DNA from: Cladosporium sp. IMV 00045 | Taxonomy: Eukaryota > Ascomycota > Dothideomycetes > Cladosporiales > Cladosporiaceae | DNA length: 16,155 nt | Assembly (NCBI GenBank): GCA_001931905.2 | Contig: MSJI02000424.1 | Coordinates: forward strand, 1 to 16,155 | Direction of reading: 5' to 3' | Part shown: piece after piece, positions 1-8,886 of the stretch | Layout of the letters: the number at the start of each line of letters is the position of its first letter | Position numbering within the stretch: position 1 is the stretch's first letter | Notes under the pieces: generated by a model | Databases searched by the model: none | Told to the model about the DNA's origin: nothing | Seen by the model: only the letters and a program-made list of their open reading frames with translations | Translations under genes and position numbers: made by a program

Positions 1-129
1 GGTATCTCGCGCTCCCTGCAGGCTCGTAAAAAATATAATGGGGGAAAAGGGAAAAAAGGAAACGCCAAGTGCTTCATGTGATTCGTGACCTGCCAACTCC
101 CAGAAAGAATTTGAGGGATGAGAGCCGAA

Positions 130-1446
130 TCACACCAAGCCGTCGTACAATGATAATGCGGACACGATCGTCTCGTCTCGTTTGCTGCCCTCCTGTAGTG
201 GAAGTGTCAGTGTGCTGCCATAGGAGAGACGCAATGATTGCTATCACGTACCTTGAATTCCTCCATGTCTAGGGATCCGTTCTCGTCCTTGTCCATCATA
301 CGGAAGATCTTCTTCACGCGCTTCTCAGGGGTGTCTTCGTCTTCGGGAAGCTTGACCATCGAACCGACCTAGAGATCTCTTGTCAGCGTCTCTGCATACT
401 CCCTTCGGTTCCACTCTGCAGAACTCACCATCTTGTAGATGGCTTCAACAATCGCCAGCATCTCATCATAGCTAATCTTGCCATCGCCGTCGATATCGTA
501 CAACTGGAAAGCCCAGTCAAGCTTGTCCTCCATCTTTCCTCTACTGGTGACGGAAAGTGCGCAAATGAACTCCTTGAAGTCTATGCTCCCGCTCTTGTCG
601 GCATCGAACACGTTGAAAACATAGTCTGCAAACGATGAAGGATCGCCGAATGGGAAGAACTGTTTGTAGATCTTCTGGAACTCGGCCTTTGTGAGCATGC
701 CGCTAGGGCAGTCCTTCAGAAATCCTGAGAAACGTTAGATCCGTGGTTAACAGCATTTTCGAGGAGACAACGCACCCTTGTACCATTGCTGCAACTCCTT
801 CTTGTCAAAGTGTGTCGCCTTCTGAAGCTCCGACAACTCCTGCTGTGACAGCTTGCTCTGGCTGCGGAAGTATACTGTCAGCTTCCCTTTCAGCATCTCG
901 ATCCTTCCCATGCCTGTCGACTTGGCCACCTCTTCTGCAAGCCCATTGACACCGATCTTCAGCGCGAACTCCTGCTTGGCCTTGAAGGCCGGATAGCTTG
1001 ACGAGACTTGACGGGGCACATGCGACGGGCGACGGCGAGCGTGGTTGGCCAGACTCAATTGCGGGAGGATTTCGTTCTGGTTGGTGGAGTCCTTGCGCCC
1101 TTGCTCCGGCTCGTCCGGGTAGATGTCGTGGACTTTCTTCTTGTCCTGCAGCGCGTCGTCCATATTGTTGGCTGTTAGTTGTGAAAATGTTGAGGCTGTC
1201 AAGCTTTGTCCTGTCCAGCGCGCTTGTCGCATGTGTTGTGCCCGCCCTTGCTCTTGCATTCACTGCCCTTTTCGCGCTCGCTACGTTGAAGATCGGATGC
1301 CAAGTGGATTGCATGGTGTGACGGTGGGTCGGCAAACGAATGCATGTCTCGTGAAGAGGAGTGCTTGCGTGGCACCTTCCTGGGTGCTGCAAGCAAACGG
1401 AAAGCGGGTGAGGGAATAATGAAGTGTCGACTTACGATTTGCCCAT
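130..1446 (-). CDS. ncs1: Neuronal calcium sensor 1 / frequenin (EF-hand protein), complete, 5 exons
   Basis: Exons on the minus strand are 1436-1446, 776-861, 429-724, 252-368 and 130-192; introns are 574, 51, 60 and 59 bp, all GT..AG. Joined they give 190 residues, the usual family length. The N-terminus MGKSQSKL is a myristoylation signal (Gly2). EF1 (about 36-47) is degenerate with the Cys-Pro typical of the family; EF2 (73-84, [12 protein letters not shown]), EF3 (109-120, [12 protein letters not shown]) and EF4 (157-168, [12 protein letters not shown]) look Ca-competent. The C-terminus is [10 protein letters not shown]. In yeast Frq1 activates the Golgi PI4-kinase Pik1; filamentous fungal homologues act in calcium tolerance and growth. 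This role is inferred by family. The start is fixed by the 11-nt first exon, which splits the Ser4 codon (TC|C). It is divergent from COG6. The 574 bp first intron is unusually long and partly coding-like (see findings). Confidence 0.96.
862..1435 (-). other. Long first intron of the NCS-1 gene with an open in-phase frame
   Basis: The donor is GTAAGT at 1435-1430 and the acceptor is TTCCGCAG ending at 862. At 574 bp it is about ten times longer than the other three introns of this gene. From an ATG at 1163-1161 the minus strand stays open to the acceptor and continues in phase into exon 2. About 78 of those 100 codons end in G or C. A CTAAC followed directly by AG lies just upstream of that ATG (about 1175-1182). 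It may hold an alternative first exon; that is inference. Confidence 0.8.
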
Positions 1447-2290
1447 GCTGTCGGTGCGCTGCGGATGTGATGGCTTGGATGCAACAAAAAGCAAGCGTTG
1501 CGCGGGGATAGGAGGGACAAGAGTGCTATGTCAGAGGGAAGGCAAAAGGCAAAAGAAACAAGAGTTTAGAACAAGGCTGGGCCAGGCAAGTAGGGTTCTG
1601 ATCCTACATAGGCTAGTGCTGAAGAGGGACTGGTGTTGGTGGGAGTAGTGGCAGTAGTAGGAGGAGGAGGGGGACGGATGAGGCTTCGCTCGCAAGACGA
1701 GAACGAGAACGAACGAGAGAGACGACTGACGACGTTTGTGAGGCGTCGACGTCTCAAGTCCCCGCGAGCGATGGTGGGGGGGCACTGCCACTCAAGATCC
1801 AGACCGCGAAGGGTGTCGGAAGTACGTCAAGATCCTCTTTGCACCTACATATACGCGCCAGTAAGCAACATGCACGGCGCTTCCCTAGCCAACCAAAGAC
1901 TTGCGTTGGCTTGTTTTGTCCGTCTTCAGACAATACCCGCAAGACCGTGATGGCTGATTATTCACTTCATCGATCTATACGCTCGATACGGTACCTGAGG
2001 AAGGGCTTTCCAATCTCGCCGCCTCTTCCCCACAACACACACGAAGGCCGTGCAGCTGGTGTGCTCGGGAGTGAACGCGAGAGACAGAGGACAACATCCC
2101 TGACCGACTGGCCTTTTCCATTCACAACACGACGTCCAAGTCACGGGGTTTAAGCTTTATAGGGTGCTCTGACAGTTTGGCGTTATACCTCGTGGGGCAG
2201 CTAGACGGCCTCGGAAACAGTATCGGCCTGTGGATTCACCAGCTTCTGGAAACACAGTACTGACCAGGCAGACTGTACGTCTACCTCAAC
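1447..2290. promoter_or_regulatory. Divergent promoter region between NCS-1 and COG6
   Basis: This 844 bp gene-free stretch separates two start codons facing away from each other, so it must hold both promoters and 5' leaders. Purine-rich blocks at about 1535-1570 and 1660-1735 are pyrimidine-rich on the NCS-1 sense strand, as is common near fungal transcription starts. A CATATACG stretch near 1848-1856 and TTTATAG near 2155-2161 are weak TATA-like sequences. I see no convincing gene or RNA in it. Confidence 0.6.
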
Positions 2291-4348
2291 ATGGCCACCT
2301 CATACTTCTCGGACCGTGTCACATCGCCATCTGGACATACAGGTTCATCACCGTTGAGTCCCTCAACCCCATCAGCACCTCGGTCTAATGCTCTTCAAAA
2401 CCGCATCACTTCGGTCCTCTCTGCTTCCTACGCCGACCTCGAAATTAGAGACGCCCTAGGGATTTTCGACCAGAGGAATCTCAGCAACACAGCAGAATCC
2501 CGTCGAAACCTGCGTCTGGACGTTCAGGAAGAACTGATCCAATGCAACGGCGAGATTGTGCAAGACTTCGGCCAGGTGGCCCAACAGCTCAAGCGCATTG
2601 GCGCCGCCATTTCCAGTCTCAATGACAGCTGTGCTGAAATGCGGAAGCACATCTCTGCTGCCAATCGCGAGACCGGACCCATGCTGGACGAGGCCAAGAC
2701 AATCCTAGAAGGCAAAGGCGAAGTGGAAGGGAAGAAGCAACTACTCGACGCATTTAATGCTCATTTCGTTCTCTCGGAGAAGGACCATACCATCCTCACC
2801 TCCAGCACGGAACCCGTCGACGACGACTTCTTCCGCATTCTGACGCGCGTCAAGAAGATTCACCAAGACAGCCACATGCTGCTTGGCTCGGAGAATCAAC
2901 GCCTCGGTCTGGAGATCCTCGACCAAAGCTCCAAGCACATCAATGCTGCGTATCAAAAACTATACAGATGGGTCCAGCGAGAATTCAAGTCGCTCGATCT
3001 GGAAAATCCTCAGATAAGCACTGCCATAAGACGTGCACTGCGTGTGCTCGCTGAACGCCCGACACTGTTCCAAAACTGCCTTGACTTCTTCGCAGAAGCT
3101 CGCGAGAATGTCCTCTCCAACAACTTCTACGCCGCCCTCACCGGCGCGCCTGTCAACCCGGATCATCCGGTCATGGGCAAAGCCATCGAACTCTCCGCAC
3201 ACGATCCTCTTCGATACGTTGGTGACATGCTCGCCTGGGCACACTCAGCCACGGTATCCGAGCGTGAAGCTCTCGAAGTCCTCTTCATCGCAGACGGCGA
3301 TGAGATTGCAAAGTCCATCCGCGCAGGCATCGAAAGCGAACCCTGGACCCGGCCCGACGACGACGACTCTGAAGGAGAAACGCCCGTATTCGACGGGAAA
3401 GAATCTCTCAACCAGCTCGTCGACCGCGACCTGACCGGCGTCTTCCGCCAACTCAAACAGCGCGTGGAACAAGTCATCCAATCCCACCAAGACGCCACGC
3501 TCGCCTACCGCATCTCCAACCTTCTCACCTTCTACACCACCATCTTCAGCGGCCTCCTCTCCCCCACCTCTGCCCTCCTCGCAACCCTCACCCCACTGGC
3601 GGAAACTGCTCTCCGCGCCTTCAAAACCTCCACCCGCGACCACCTCGCCTCCCTCCAAACCAGCACCCACCCCGTGGACCCCTCCGACCTCTCCCCTCCC
3701 GACTTCCTCCTCGACGCCCTCACCACCCTCACCACCCTCATGACCTCGCACGAAACCTCGCACGCCCACCCGACGCCGGAAACCTTCTCCCCCATCCTCC
3801 AAGAAGCCCTGCACCCCTACCTCACCGGCTGCGCCTCCCTAACCCACGCCCTGCCCTCCCCTCACGCCCAAATCTTCTCCCTCAACTGCGCCCTCTCCAC
3901 CCTTTCAACCCTCCAATCCCACCCCTCCCTCACAGAGCCGGAGATGGCCTCCCTCCGCGCCTCCATCGCTTCCCACAAGTCCTCCCTCCAAGACGCGGTC
4001 TACGCCCACCTCCTCGCCACCTCGGGCCTCAGCCCGCTCCTCGACCTCACCACGCCCGCGCAACTGCGCGCCGACAACGCCGCTGCTCTCGCGCAGGCGG
4101 CGAGGAAATTAGACGCTTTTCTGCCGACGGCGGCGGAGGACGCGAGGGCTTACCTGGGCCAGTTGCGGGATGGGGGGATTGTGAGGACGGTCGTGGAGGG
4201 GGCGAGTGAGAGGTTTTTGGAGACGTTTGAGGGGGTGGAGGGGAGGGTTTTGCAGGCTGATGGTGAGGATGGGGAGGACGAAGGGGGTCTGAGGTTGAGA
4301 GATGTCTTCCCCAGGACGGGGGCGGAGATTAGGGTTTTGCTTAGTTAG
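2291..4348 (+). CDS. cog6: Conserved oligomeric Golgi complex subunit 6 (COG6)
   Basis: Uninterrupted 685-residue frame starting at CAACATGGCC, a good fungal initiation context. Residues 1-33 are a Ser/Pro-rich disordered head. From about residue 35 the helical COG6 core begins: NRITSVLSASYADLEIRDAL, then RRNLRLDVQEELI and an N-terminal coiled-coil region. The family's best-conserved block follows (DDDFFRILTRVKKIH, LGLEILDQSS, YQKLYRWVQREFKSL, and HDPLRYVGDMLAWAH at roughly residues 306-320). The C-terminal half is less conserved and Ser/Thr/Leu-rich. COG6 belongs to lobe B of the eight-subunit COG complex, which tethers intra-Golgi retrograde vesicles and keeps glycosyltransferases in place. 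Length fits family members. Wobble bases are strongly C-rich in the middle and switch to G-rich in the last 270 nt. No introns are needed. Confidence 0.94.
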   Translation: MATSYFSDRVTSPSGHTGSSPLSPSTPSAPRSNALQNRITSVLSASYADLEIRDALGIFDQRNLSNTAESRRNLRLDVQEELIQCNGEIVQDFGQVAQQLKRIGAAISSLNDSCAEMRKHISAANRETGPMLDEAKTILEGKGEVEGKKQLLDAFNAHFVLSEKDHTILTSSTEPVDDDFFRILTRVKKIHQDSHMLLGSENQRLGLEILDQSSKHINAAYQKLYRWVQREFKSLDLENPQISTAIRRALRVLAERPTLFQNCLDFFAEARENVLSNNFYAALTGAPVNPDHPVMGKAIELSAHDPLRYVGDMLAWAHSATVSEREALEVLFIADGDEIAKSIRAGIESEPWTRPDDDDSEGETPVFDGKESLNQLVDRDLTGVFRQLKQRVEQVIQSHQDATLAYRISNLLTFYTTIFSGLLSPTSALLATLTPLAETALRAFKTSTRDHLASLQTSTHPVDPSDLSPPDFLLDALTTLTTLMTSHETSHAHPTPETFSPILQEALHPYLTGCASLTHALPSPHAQIFSLNCALSTLSTLQSHPSLTEPEMASLRASIASHKSSLQDAVYAHLLATSGLSPLLDLTTPAQLRADNAAALAQAARKLDAFLPTAAEDARAYLGQLRDGGIVRTVVEGASERFLETFEGVEGRVLQADGEDGEDEGGLRLRDVFPRTGAEIRVLLS

Positions 4349-4943
4349 AGGGGTGGAAGATGGCTATTTACCATGTATATGTTATATGCATGGAGTACCT
4401 GTCCGTCACATCCGAGAGTCCGAGGACCGACTGATTGAGGAGAGGTCCGAAAGGGCGAGCGAGTGAAGGAGAGGCGACATGTCGATTGCCGAGTCCGAAG
4501 ACGTGGGACCCTAGCTATAACTACTACTACAGTTAAGTATAGAAAAGAGCTGTCATCCAACCCACGCACATACTGAACAGTAAGAGGAAATGCAGGAAGA
4601 GAAGTTCTCAATGTGTCCAAAACAAGTCGAAGAGGAAGGGAAAAAAGACGTGGGAAGAGAGTGAAGTAGTAATATCACATTGTTCCCCCAAAAGTATATG
4701 AATAACCCCTTTGCGTCGCAGCAGAAAAACAGAAACCCCCCAAAAGCGAAAAACGAAAAAACGGGTATATTGCCTTTGTCCCTCGAAACCCTCCCGTCCA
4801 CCTAGTCGCACACGCGAAAGCAAAAAAAGCTAAGAATCCCAGAAAACGCCCTTCAGCCCCCCGTACCATACCGCCAGTAGTTCCCTCTCTCGGAGCTTGT
4901 CTGTTACTCGCTCATCTCGTCCCAAAGCCCGTGACTCGCGAAG

Positions 4944-4961
4944 AAAAAAAAAAAAAAAAAA
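4944..4961 (+). repeat. A18 homopolymer
   Basis: Eighteen consecutive A, preceded by GAAG and followed by TGGGG, inside the COG6 3' spacer. It could be a nucleosome-depleting poly(dA:dT) tract or the relic of a retroposed poly(A) tail. I saw no target-site duplication around it. Confidence 0.9.
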
Positions 4962-5458
4962 TGGGGAAAGAATATCACGGAAACGCCGGTTGACTAGCTT
5001 GTACCATCCGGAGGACAGAGTGGCAAGCGAGTCCGAAAAGAAAGAAGAAGGGAAAAGAACCTTCGACGGTATGTCACACGAAAATCAGAAAACGAAAGAA
5101 AGAAAGAATAAAGCGGATGGTCCCAGAGTAGCGCTCTGCGCTCGTGTGCTGTTTGTTGTTGATGTTGATTGGCCTTAGTCCTGTATTCGGCTCGGCAAGG
5201 CCGAGTTGTGGTCGTCTCGAGCGGGCCTGGCGTATTGCGTACTTGTCGTGCGTCTTGAAATCGCAATGTGCAGGGGAGTGTCCGCCAGTGACGTCGAGGA
5301 AGGGATGATGAAAGTGTCGAATTTACCTTTCGTCGTTCATGTCATCTCCAACCCTCGTCTGGATTCAGATCAGATGTCGGAATATTGACCTCGCCTGTTT
5401 TGTTCGCTTGTAAGCTTTCTGATTCAACGTGCACGCGATCTTCATGTGTGCAACAACA

Positions 5459-5476
5459 GCCGCCGCCGCCGCCGCC
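5459..5476 (+). repeat. (GCC)6 trinucleotide repeat
   Basis: Six perfect GCC units directly after a short CAACAACA run, in noncoding DNA. A length-variable microsatellite by type; no function can be read from it. Confidence 0.9.
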
Positions 5477-5944
5477 GAGATGAGGTTAGATTGGTCCTGG
5501 AAGAATCTGATTGATTTGACTTGGCTTGATGGCGAAAATTCGAGAGCCAGAGGTGATCTTTTGGAAGCCTCCGTGCGCCCGGCCAGTGGCTCTTGCTATC
5601 CGCATCTGCAGTGACGAATAACAATAGCCCTGCGTGCGAGAGCTGTACTCATGGCCAACCTTGTGGGCGAGAGGAACTTATTGGTGGAGTGTTGGATGAA
5701 GATTATCGTCTACGCACAGAAAAAAAGAAAGATTGTCAGAATTGGAGTCTTTCTTCATCATCATGCCGGGACATGAGCGTCGACTCGGGCAGAGTCCAGG
5801 GTTCGAGTAAAGGGAGGAAAGGTCAGAAGGGATGATGATGGTGTTGGAACTCCTTGCAGAGTTGATCATTCTTGATATTGCTTTTTTTGACATGTGCTTT
5901 TCTTTCTTTTCCATCCCATCTCGTGACAGAAGTTCCAAAACGAC

Positions 5945-6691
5945 TCATCTGACGCTCCTTTGAGGATAATAGCCGCCAGCGTAAAGATTTGGATCGATGG
6001 GACGGTAGCCTCCCGGCGGCGGCTGGGGCGAGGGAGGGGCTCCTGAGATAACTGACCTGTAACCCGAGCTGGCTCGTTTGCTCTTCCTGCGCGGCGGGGC
6101 GCCGCCCACGCTGCTGTGTTCCTCAATCACCTCCACAATATCGTCGCCGTCGACGCGGCGTTCCGGTCGGGTCTCGTCCACGAGCACGCTCTCGCGCACG
6201 CGGCTGGTGCCCGGTGAGCGCGCGGGCGGTGGGAAGTCGCGCGCTATGCGTTCGGATCTGTATACGCGATCACGGCGCGGCGAGCTGCGATGGGTTTGCG
6301 ACATCTCTGTCCTGCGCGATCGTCGGCGATCGTGTGTGCGCCGTTGTTGTCGCGAAACGACCATTTCGTCTTCCTCGTCTTGATTTGAGCGGATGAAGGT
6401 GTTGCCATTGGAGAGGATCCACAGCAGCCAGATCAGGAAGATGAATCCCAAGACGGAACCAAGGACGATTCCGACGACGGCGCCGGGCGCGGGTCCGGAG
6501 TTGAGGCCTTGGTAGACTGTGGGTATGGGGACGATGCCGCTCTGTTGGCGCGGTTGGAGGATGGCGTTGGCGTCTTTGTCGTTTACGGGGATTGCGATTG
6601 CGTGTGCGGCGGGCGCAATCGGCTGTCTTGCGTCTAGCATGCGGGTGTCTGATGCGCTGACGCTGCGGATTGAGGGTGGGAGAGGCGCCAT
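5945..6691 (-). CDS. Uncharacterised single-pass membrane protein of filamentous ascomycetes
   Basis: Intronless 248-residue frame. The start lies in CACAAATGGCG, a good context (A at -3, G at +4). Residues 1-68 are Pro/Ala/Ser-rich with no obvious cleavable signal peptide. One strong membrane segment sits at about 70-93, with small-residue GxxxG-type spacing at its start (GAVVGIVLGSVLG) and an IWLLWIL end. After it come an acidic patch (DEEDEM, about 105-110), then a long basic Arg/Ser-rich tail (RRTHDRRRSRR, SSPRRDR, PPRRKSKR). The protein closes with a distinct GYRPIDPNLYAGG and a basic end. By charge distribution the tail should be cytosolic and the short N-terminus outside or lumenal. 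I do not recognise a named family. The layout recalls fungal single-pass wall-sensor-like or Mid2-like proteins, but the Ser/Thr-rich ectodomain of those is missing. Function unknown. Confidence 0.75.
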   Translation of the reverse strand: MAPLPPSIRSVSASDTRMLDARQPIAPAAHAIAIPVNDKDANAILQPRQQSGIVPIPTVYQGLNSGPAPGAVVGIVLGSVLGFIFLIWLLWILSNGNTFIRSNQDEEDEMVVSRQQRRTHDRRRSRRTEMSQTHRSSPRRDRVYRSERIARDFPPPARSPGTSRVRESVLVDETRPERRVDGDDIVEVIEEHSSVGGAPPRRKSKRASSGYRSVISGAPPSPQPPPGGYRPIDPNLYAGGYYPQRSVR

Positions 6692-8169
6692 TTGTGGCGC
6701 GACGGTTGGGAGAGTCAGGCGCTAGATGGCGGAGGGGATTGCAAGAATAGCGTTGATTGTAAGGAGATTCCGAACGATTGCTGGGGATGTCGTCCTGTGT
6801 GCGCGCAACAAGTTGGCCAGAGAGGTGGTAATAGTAATAGTTCACGCTGCGTCGGCTTGTTGCTAGGTGCTGCGTCACAGAACGTGGGGGTTTGGTGGAG
6901 GGATTTCCGCAGAAGCCGAAGCTGCAGGGTAAGGCAGATGAGATGGATGTACACTGGTATGTACAGGAAGGAATATTGCAAAGGAGAGAGCGATATTGAC
7001 AAAGACAGACAGTGAGAGTAGCAAGGCAGGGAACAGGTGGAGGAAGGGGAGAGGGAGAGTGCAGTATGGCAATAGTCAGAGAGATGTGGTGCCTGACGCA
7101 CAAGAGAGAAGACGCGGCACAGCTGTAGATGAGATGGCTGGTGGCTGGCGCACCACCCAGCCTCCTCTCCCCTTCCACGCCCACCCGACCCAAGACACTC
7201 CGCCTGCTCGCTATTGGATGAATATCAACTCCGGCGTACAAATTCATGAAAAGTATTGCGCATGCTGTCTTGAAGAACCGCCGGCTCACCACATGCAATA
7301 TCGGAGGCCTGATATACATGCATGCAGTCATGACTAGTCGCGACATGTCGTCAATGCCTTTGCCCTGCCCTTTGGGCTACGGCCATGGTCGCCGCTCTGC
7401 GAACGTCTGCTCCAGTAGCTTATTTCCTATGCCTATTTGCCTCCCGGCCTCACGACGATCCGTTCACAGTGATCGAGGATGCATTGAGTCAACATGACCA
7501 TGACTTTAGCATCATTTCCCCATACGCTTGGTGCGTGATGGCCCTTTGCGACATCTCTGTCAATCTTCCCGCCTCCGCAATCCTTTCGTCGTCGCATCGG
7601 CAAGGATGCCCGTCATTCACACGTGCATCTCTATCTTGACATGCATGATTCCTTTCTGTGAGGTACTCGAGTCACATACCTCATGCTCTTCTTGAAACTT
7701 GAGACAAGGCGCCCTGTCTCTTTGTGAACTCATGATATCATTCCTGTACATACATACATGTCTGCATGCAAACTGATGGACACGCCGAAGCGACCTCTCG
7801 CTCGCTCGCTAGTCCTCGTTCGTGTTCATGTCGCTACTCTCAGTAGCTTGGCGTAATCCCAATACTTGCTCCAGTCTTACCCGCCGAGCCCAGTAGGGCA
7901 CATGTCACGCCATCCCGTCTCGTCTAAATCATCACGTCTCATCTCGTCTCTTCAGCTCCTCTAATCCATCCAGTAGAGCCAAGAGTCTCGTATATTCCGC
8001 ATGCCTTTCGTCTCAAGCAGTGCACGTCACACGGTAGAATGACTGGCGCTCTCGCTTAACGACGAGCTCTTCCACGCAATGCCGCACTCCCACCCAAAGT
8101 CCCCTCCTCTCTCTGACCGTTCGCATGCATTACACCCATATATCCATTCTTCCCTCCCTCCCTCTAGAG
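6692..8169. other. 1.5 kb intergenic region: leader of the membrane-protein gene and 3' flank of BolA2
   Basis: Both flanking genes are on the minus strand, so the part next to 6692 is promoter and 5' leader of the membrane-protein gene, and the part next to 8169 is the 3' UTR of BolA2. About 6900-7200 is pyrimidine-rich on the minus strand, as expected near a fungal transcription start. Small repeats occur: a TACATACATACATG run near 7747-7760, CGCTCGCTCGCT near 7798-7809 and repeated CGTCTC motifs near 7916-7952. No supported gene is present. Confidence 0.6.
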
Positions 8170-8579
8170 CTAAACAGCACCAGCGGCCTTCTTCTTCTCC
8201 CACTCCGCCGGCGTGAAGCACTTGGGCGTCCACGCGTGAATGGCCGCAATCTCCTCCTTGAGCACGCCATTCACCAGCCTGTGTCGCGCGAGCGTCATCT
8301 TCTTCTCGAATTGGCCGGAGACGATGATCGCTTCGAACATTTGGCCGCAGCCGCCTGCGAGATTTGTCAGTCGGTCGTCGTTTTCGTGACAAGGACACAC
8401 ACCCCAGCGAAGCAAGAGCCTGGTGGGTAAGGTGATTGTTCGAAAAACTCACCTGACAGATCGTGAATGTCTACGTGCGCGGCGTCGAGCCTGTCGCGGA
8501 TCGTCGCGGCCAGAGAGTCGGCTGTGATGCCTGAGGAGAGCTGGTTTTGCGTCGCTTCGGAGTCGGTTCGGGCGCTCAT
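8170..8579 (-). CDS. fra2: BolA-like protein 2 (Fra2 type), iron-sulfur/iron-sensing partner of monothiol glutaredoxin
   Basis: Exons 8453-8579 and 8170-8354 flank a 98 bp GT..AG intron and give 103 residues. The BolA fold covers about 21-95: an N-terminal helix, then DLSGGCGQMFEAIIVS, the ARHRLVNGVLKEEI helix and the closing IHAWTPKCFTPAEW. Cys45 in GGCGQ matches Fra2 Cys66, and His82 in IHAW matches the invariant Fra2 cluster-ligand histidine. The CGQ motif, the KC after the histidine and the TPxEW end separate it from mitochondrial Bol1 and Bol3. With a CGFS glutaredoxin (Grx3/4, GrxD) such proteins bind a bridged [2Fe-2S] cluster in the cytosol and nucleus and pass iron status to transcription factors; in yeast to Aft1. 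No mitochondrial presequence is seen. The intron falls inside the conserved GG pair. It is divergent from NIF3 with 307 bp between starts. Confidence 0.94.
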
Positions 8580-8886
8580 GTTTTGTATGCGTGGATGTAA
8601 GTGTGTTCAAGAATAAGGTAAGAGTAATAAGGTCAGGTAGTGAGTGAGAGTGGGTAGGTGAGTATGCGCGGGGCAGCAGCACTCATCGGGCGGTTATTAT
8701 CTGATCAAATCCTCTCTGGCCCTGTCATCCCACCTTTTGGCTGACAGCGCCAGCGCTCGCACATGACGTCGTGTGAGGGAACGGGCTCGAGCCACATCTG
8801 CGCCTAAAAGTCAATTGGACAACCGTAAACATCACCTCCTAAAGACCGTACGACCTGGTCTCTGGCATATCTTCGCAATCGGCTAC
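8580..8886. promoter_or_regulatory. Compact bidirectional promoter between BolA2 and NIF3
   Basis: About 307 bp separate the two outward-facing start codons. Within it are an exact ATCAGATAA on the minus strand (8697-8705), a CRE-like TGACGTC at 8764-8770, and a CCAAT box on the minus strand (ATTGG at 8814-8818). The CCAAT box has no good HapX half-site at the usual spacing. Sites are read by eye; activity is inferred. Confidence 0.7.
8697..8705 (-). promoter_or_regulatory. Iron-regulatory GATA factor (SreA/Fep1-type) consensus site
   Basis: The plus strand reads TTATCTGAT, which is ATCAGATAA on the minus strand, an exact match to the ATCWGATAA consensus of fungal siderophore-type GATA repressors. 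It lies about 118 bp upstream of the BolA2 start. The downstream bases extend it to a TGATCA palindrome. Binding is not shown, and a general nitrogen GATA factor could also use it. Confidence 0.55.

Larger units (their letters stand above)
4349..5944. other. 1.6 kb tail-to-tail intergenic region, no gene seen
   Basis: It lies between the 3' ends of COG6 (plus) and the membrane-protein gene (minus), so it must contain both 3' UTRs and polyadenylation sites, but it is long for that purpose. It holds an A18 run (4944-4961), a purine-rich stretch (about 4930-5115), a (GCC)6 run (5459-5476) and a CRE-like TGACGTCG near 5289-5296. Short open frames here are lysine/arginine-rich by-products of purine tracts or have no ATG and no recognisable domain. 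A noncoding transcript is possible but nothing shows one directly. Confidence 0.6.

Noticed and set aside
4897..5178. Lys/Arg-rich plus-strand frame near the A18 run
   Set aside because: Generated by purine-rich DNA; no ATG at its start and no domain.
5800..5815. GGGTTCGAGT resembling a tRNA T-arm
   Set aside because: No matching stem partner, acceptor stem or anticodon arm around it.
6270..7346. 358-codon minus-strand frame overlapping the membrane-protein start in another frame
   Set aside because: Half lies over a GC-rich real gene where shadow frames are common, and the rest is pyrimidine-rich leader poor in stops. No domain or coding-like codon choice.
7385..7639. 84-codon plus-strand frame with a signal-like start (MVAALRTSAPVAYFLCLF)
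   Set aside because: No homology recognised, few cysteines and no codon bias. The hydrophobic start is short and could be chance.
8449..8682. Upstream overlapping frame across the BolA2 start
   Set aside because: It begins with GTG, not ATG, so it is not a convincing uORF. A separate 17-codon ATG frame at 8686 lies by the GATA site and is probably upstream of the transcript.
8814..8829. Possible CBC-HapX composite site at the minus-strand CCAAT box
   Set aside because: The bases at the expected spacing after CCAAT do not match the HapX half-site I know; only the CCAAT is kept.
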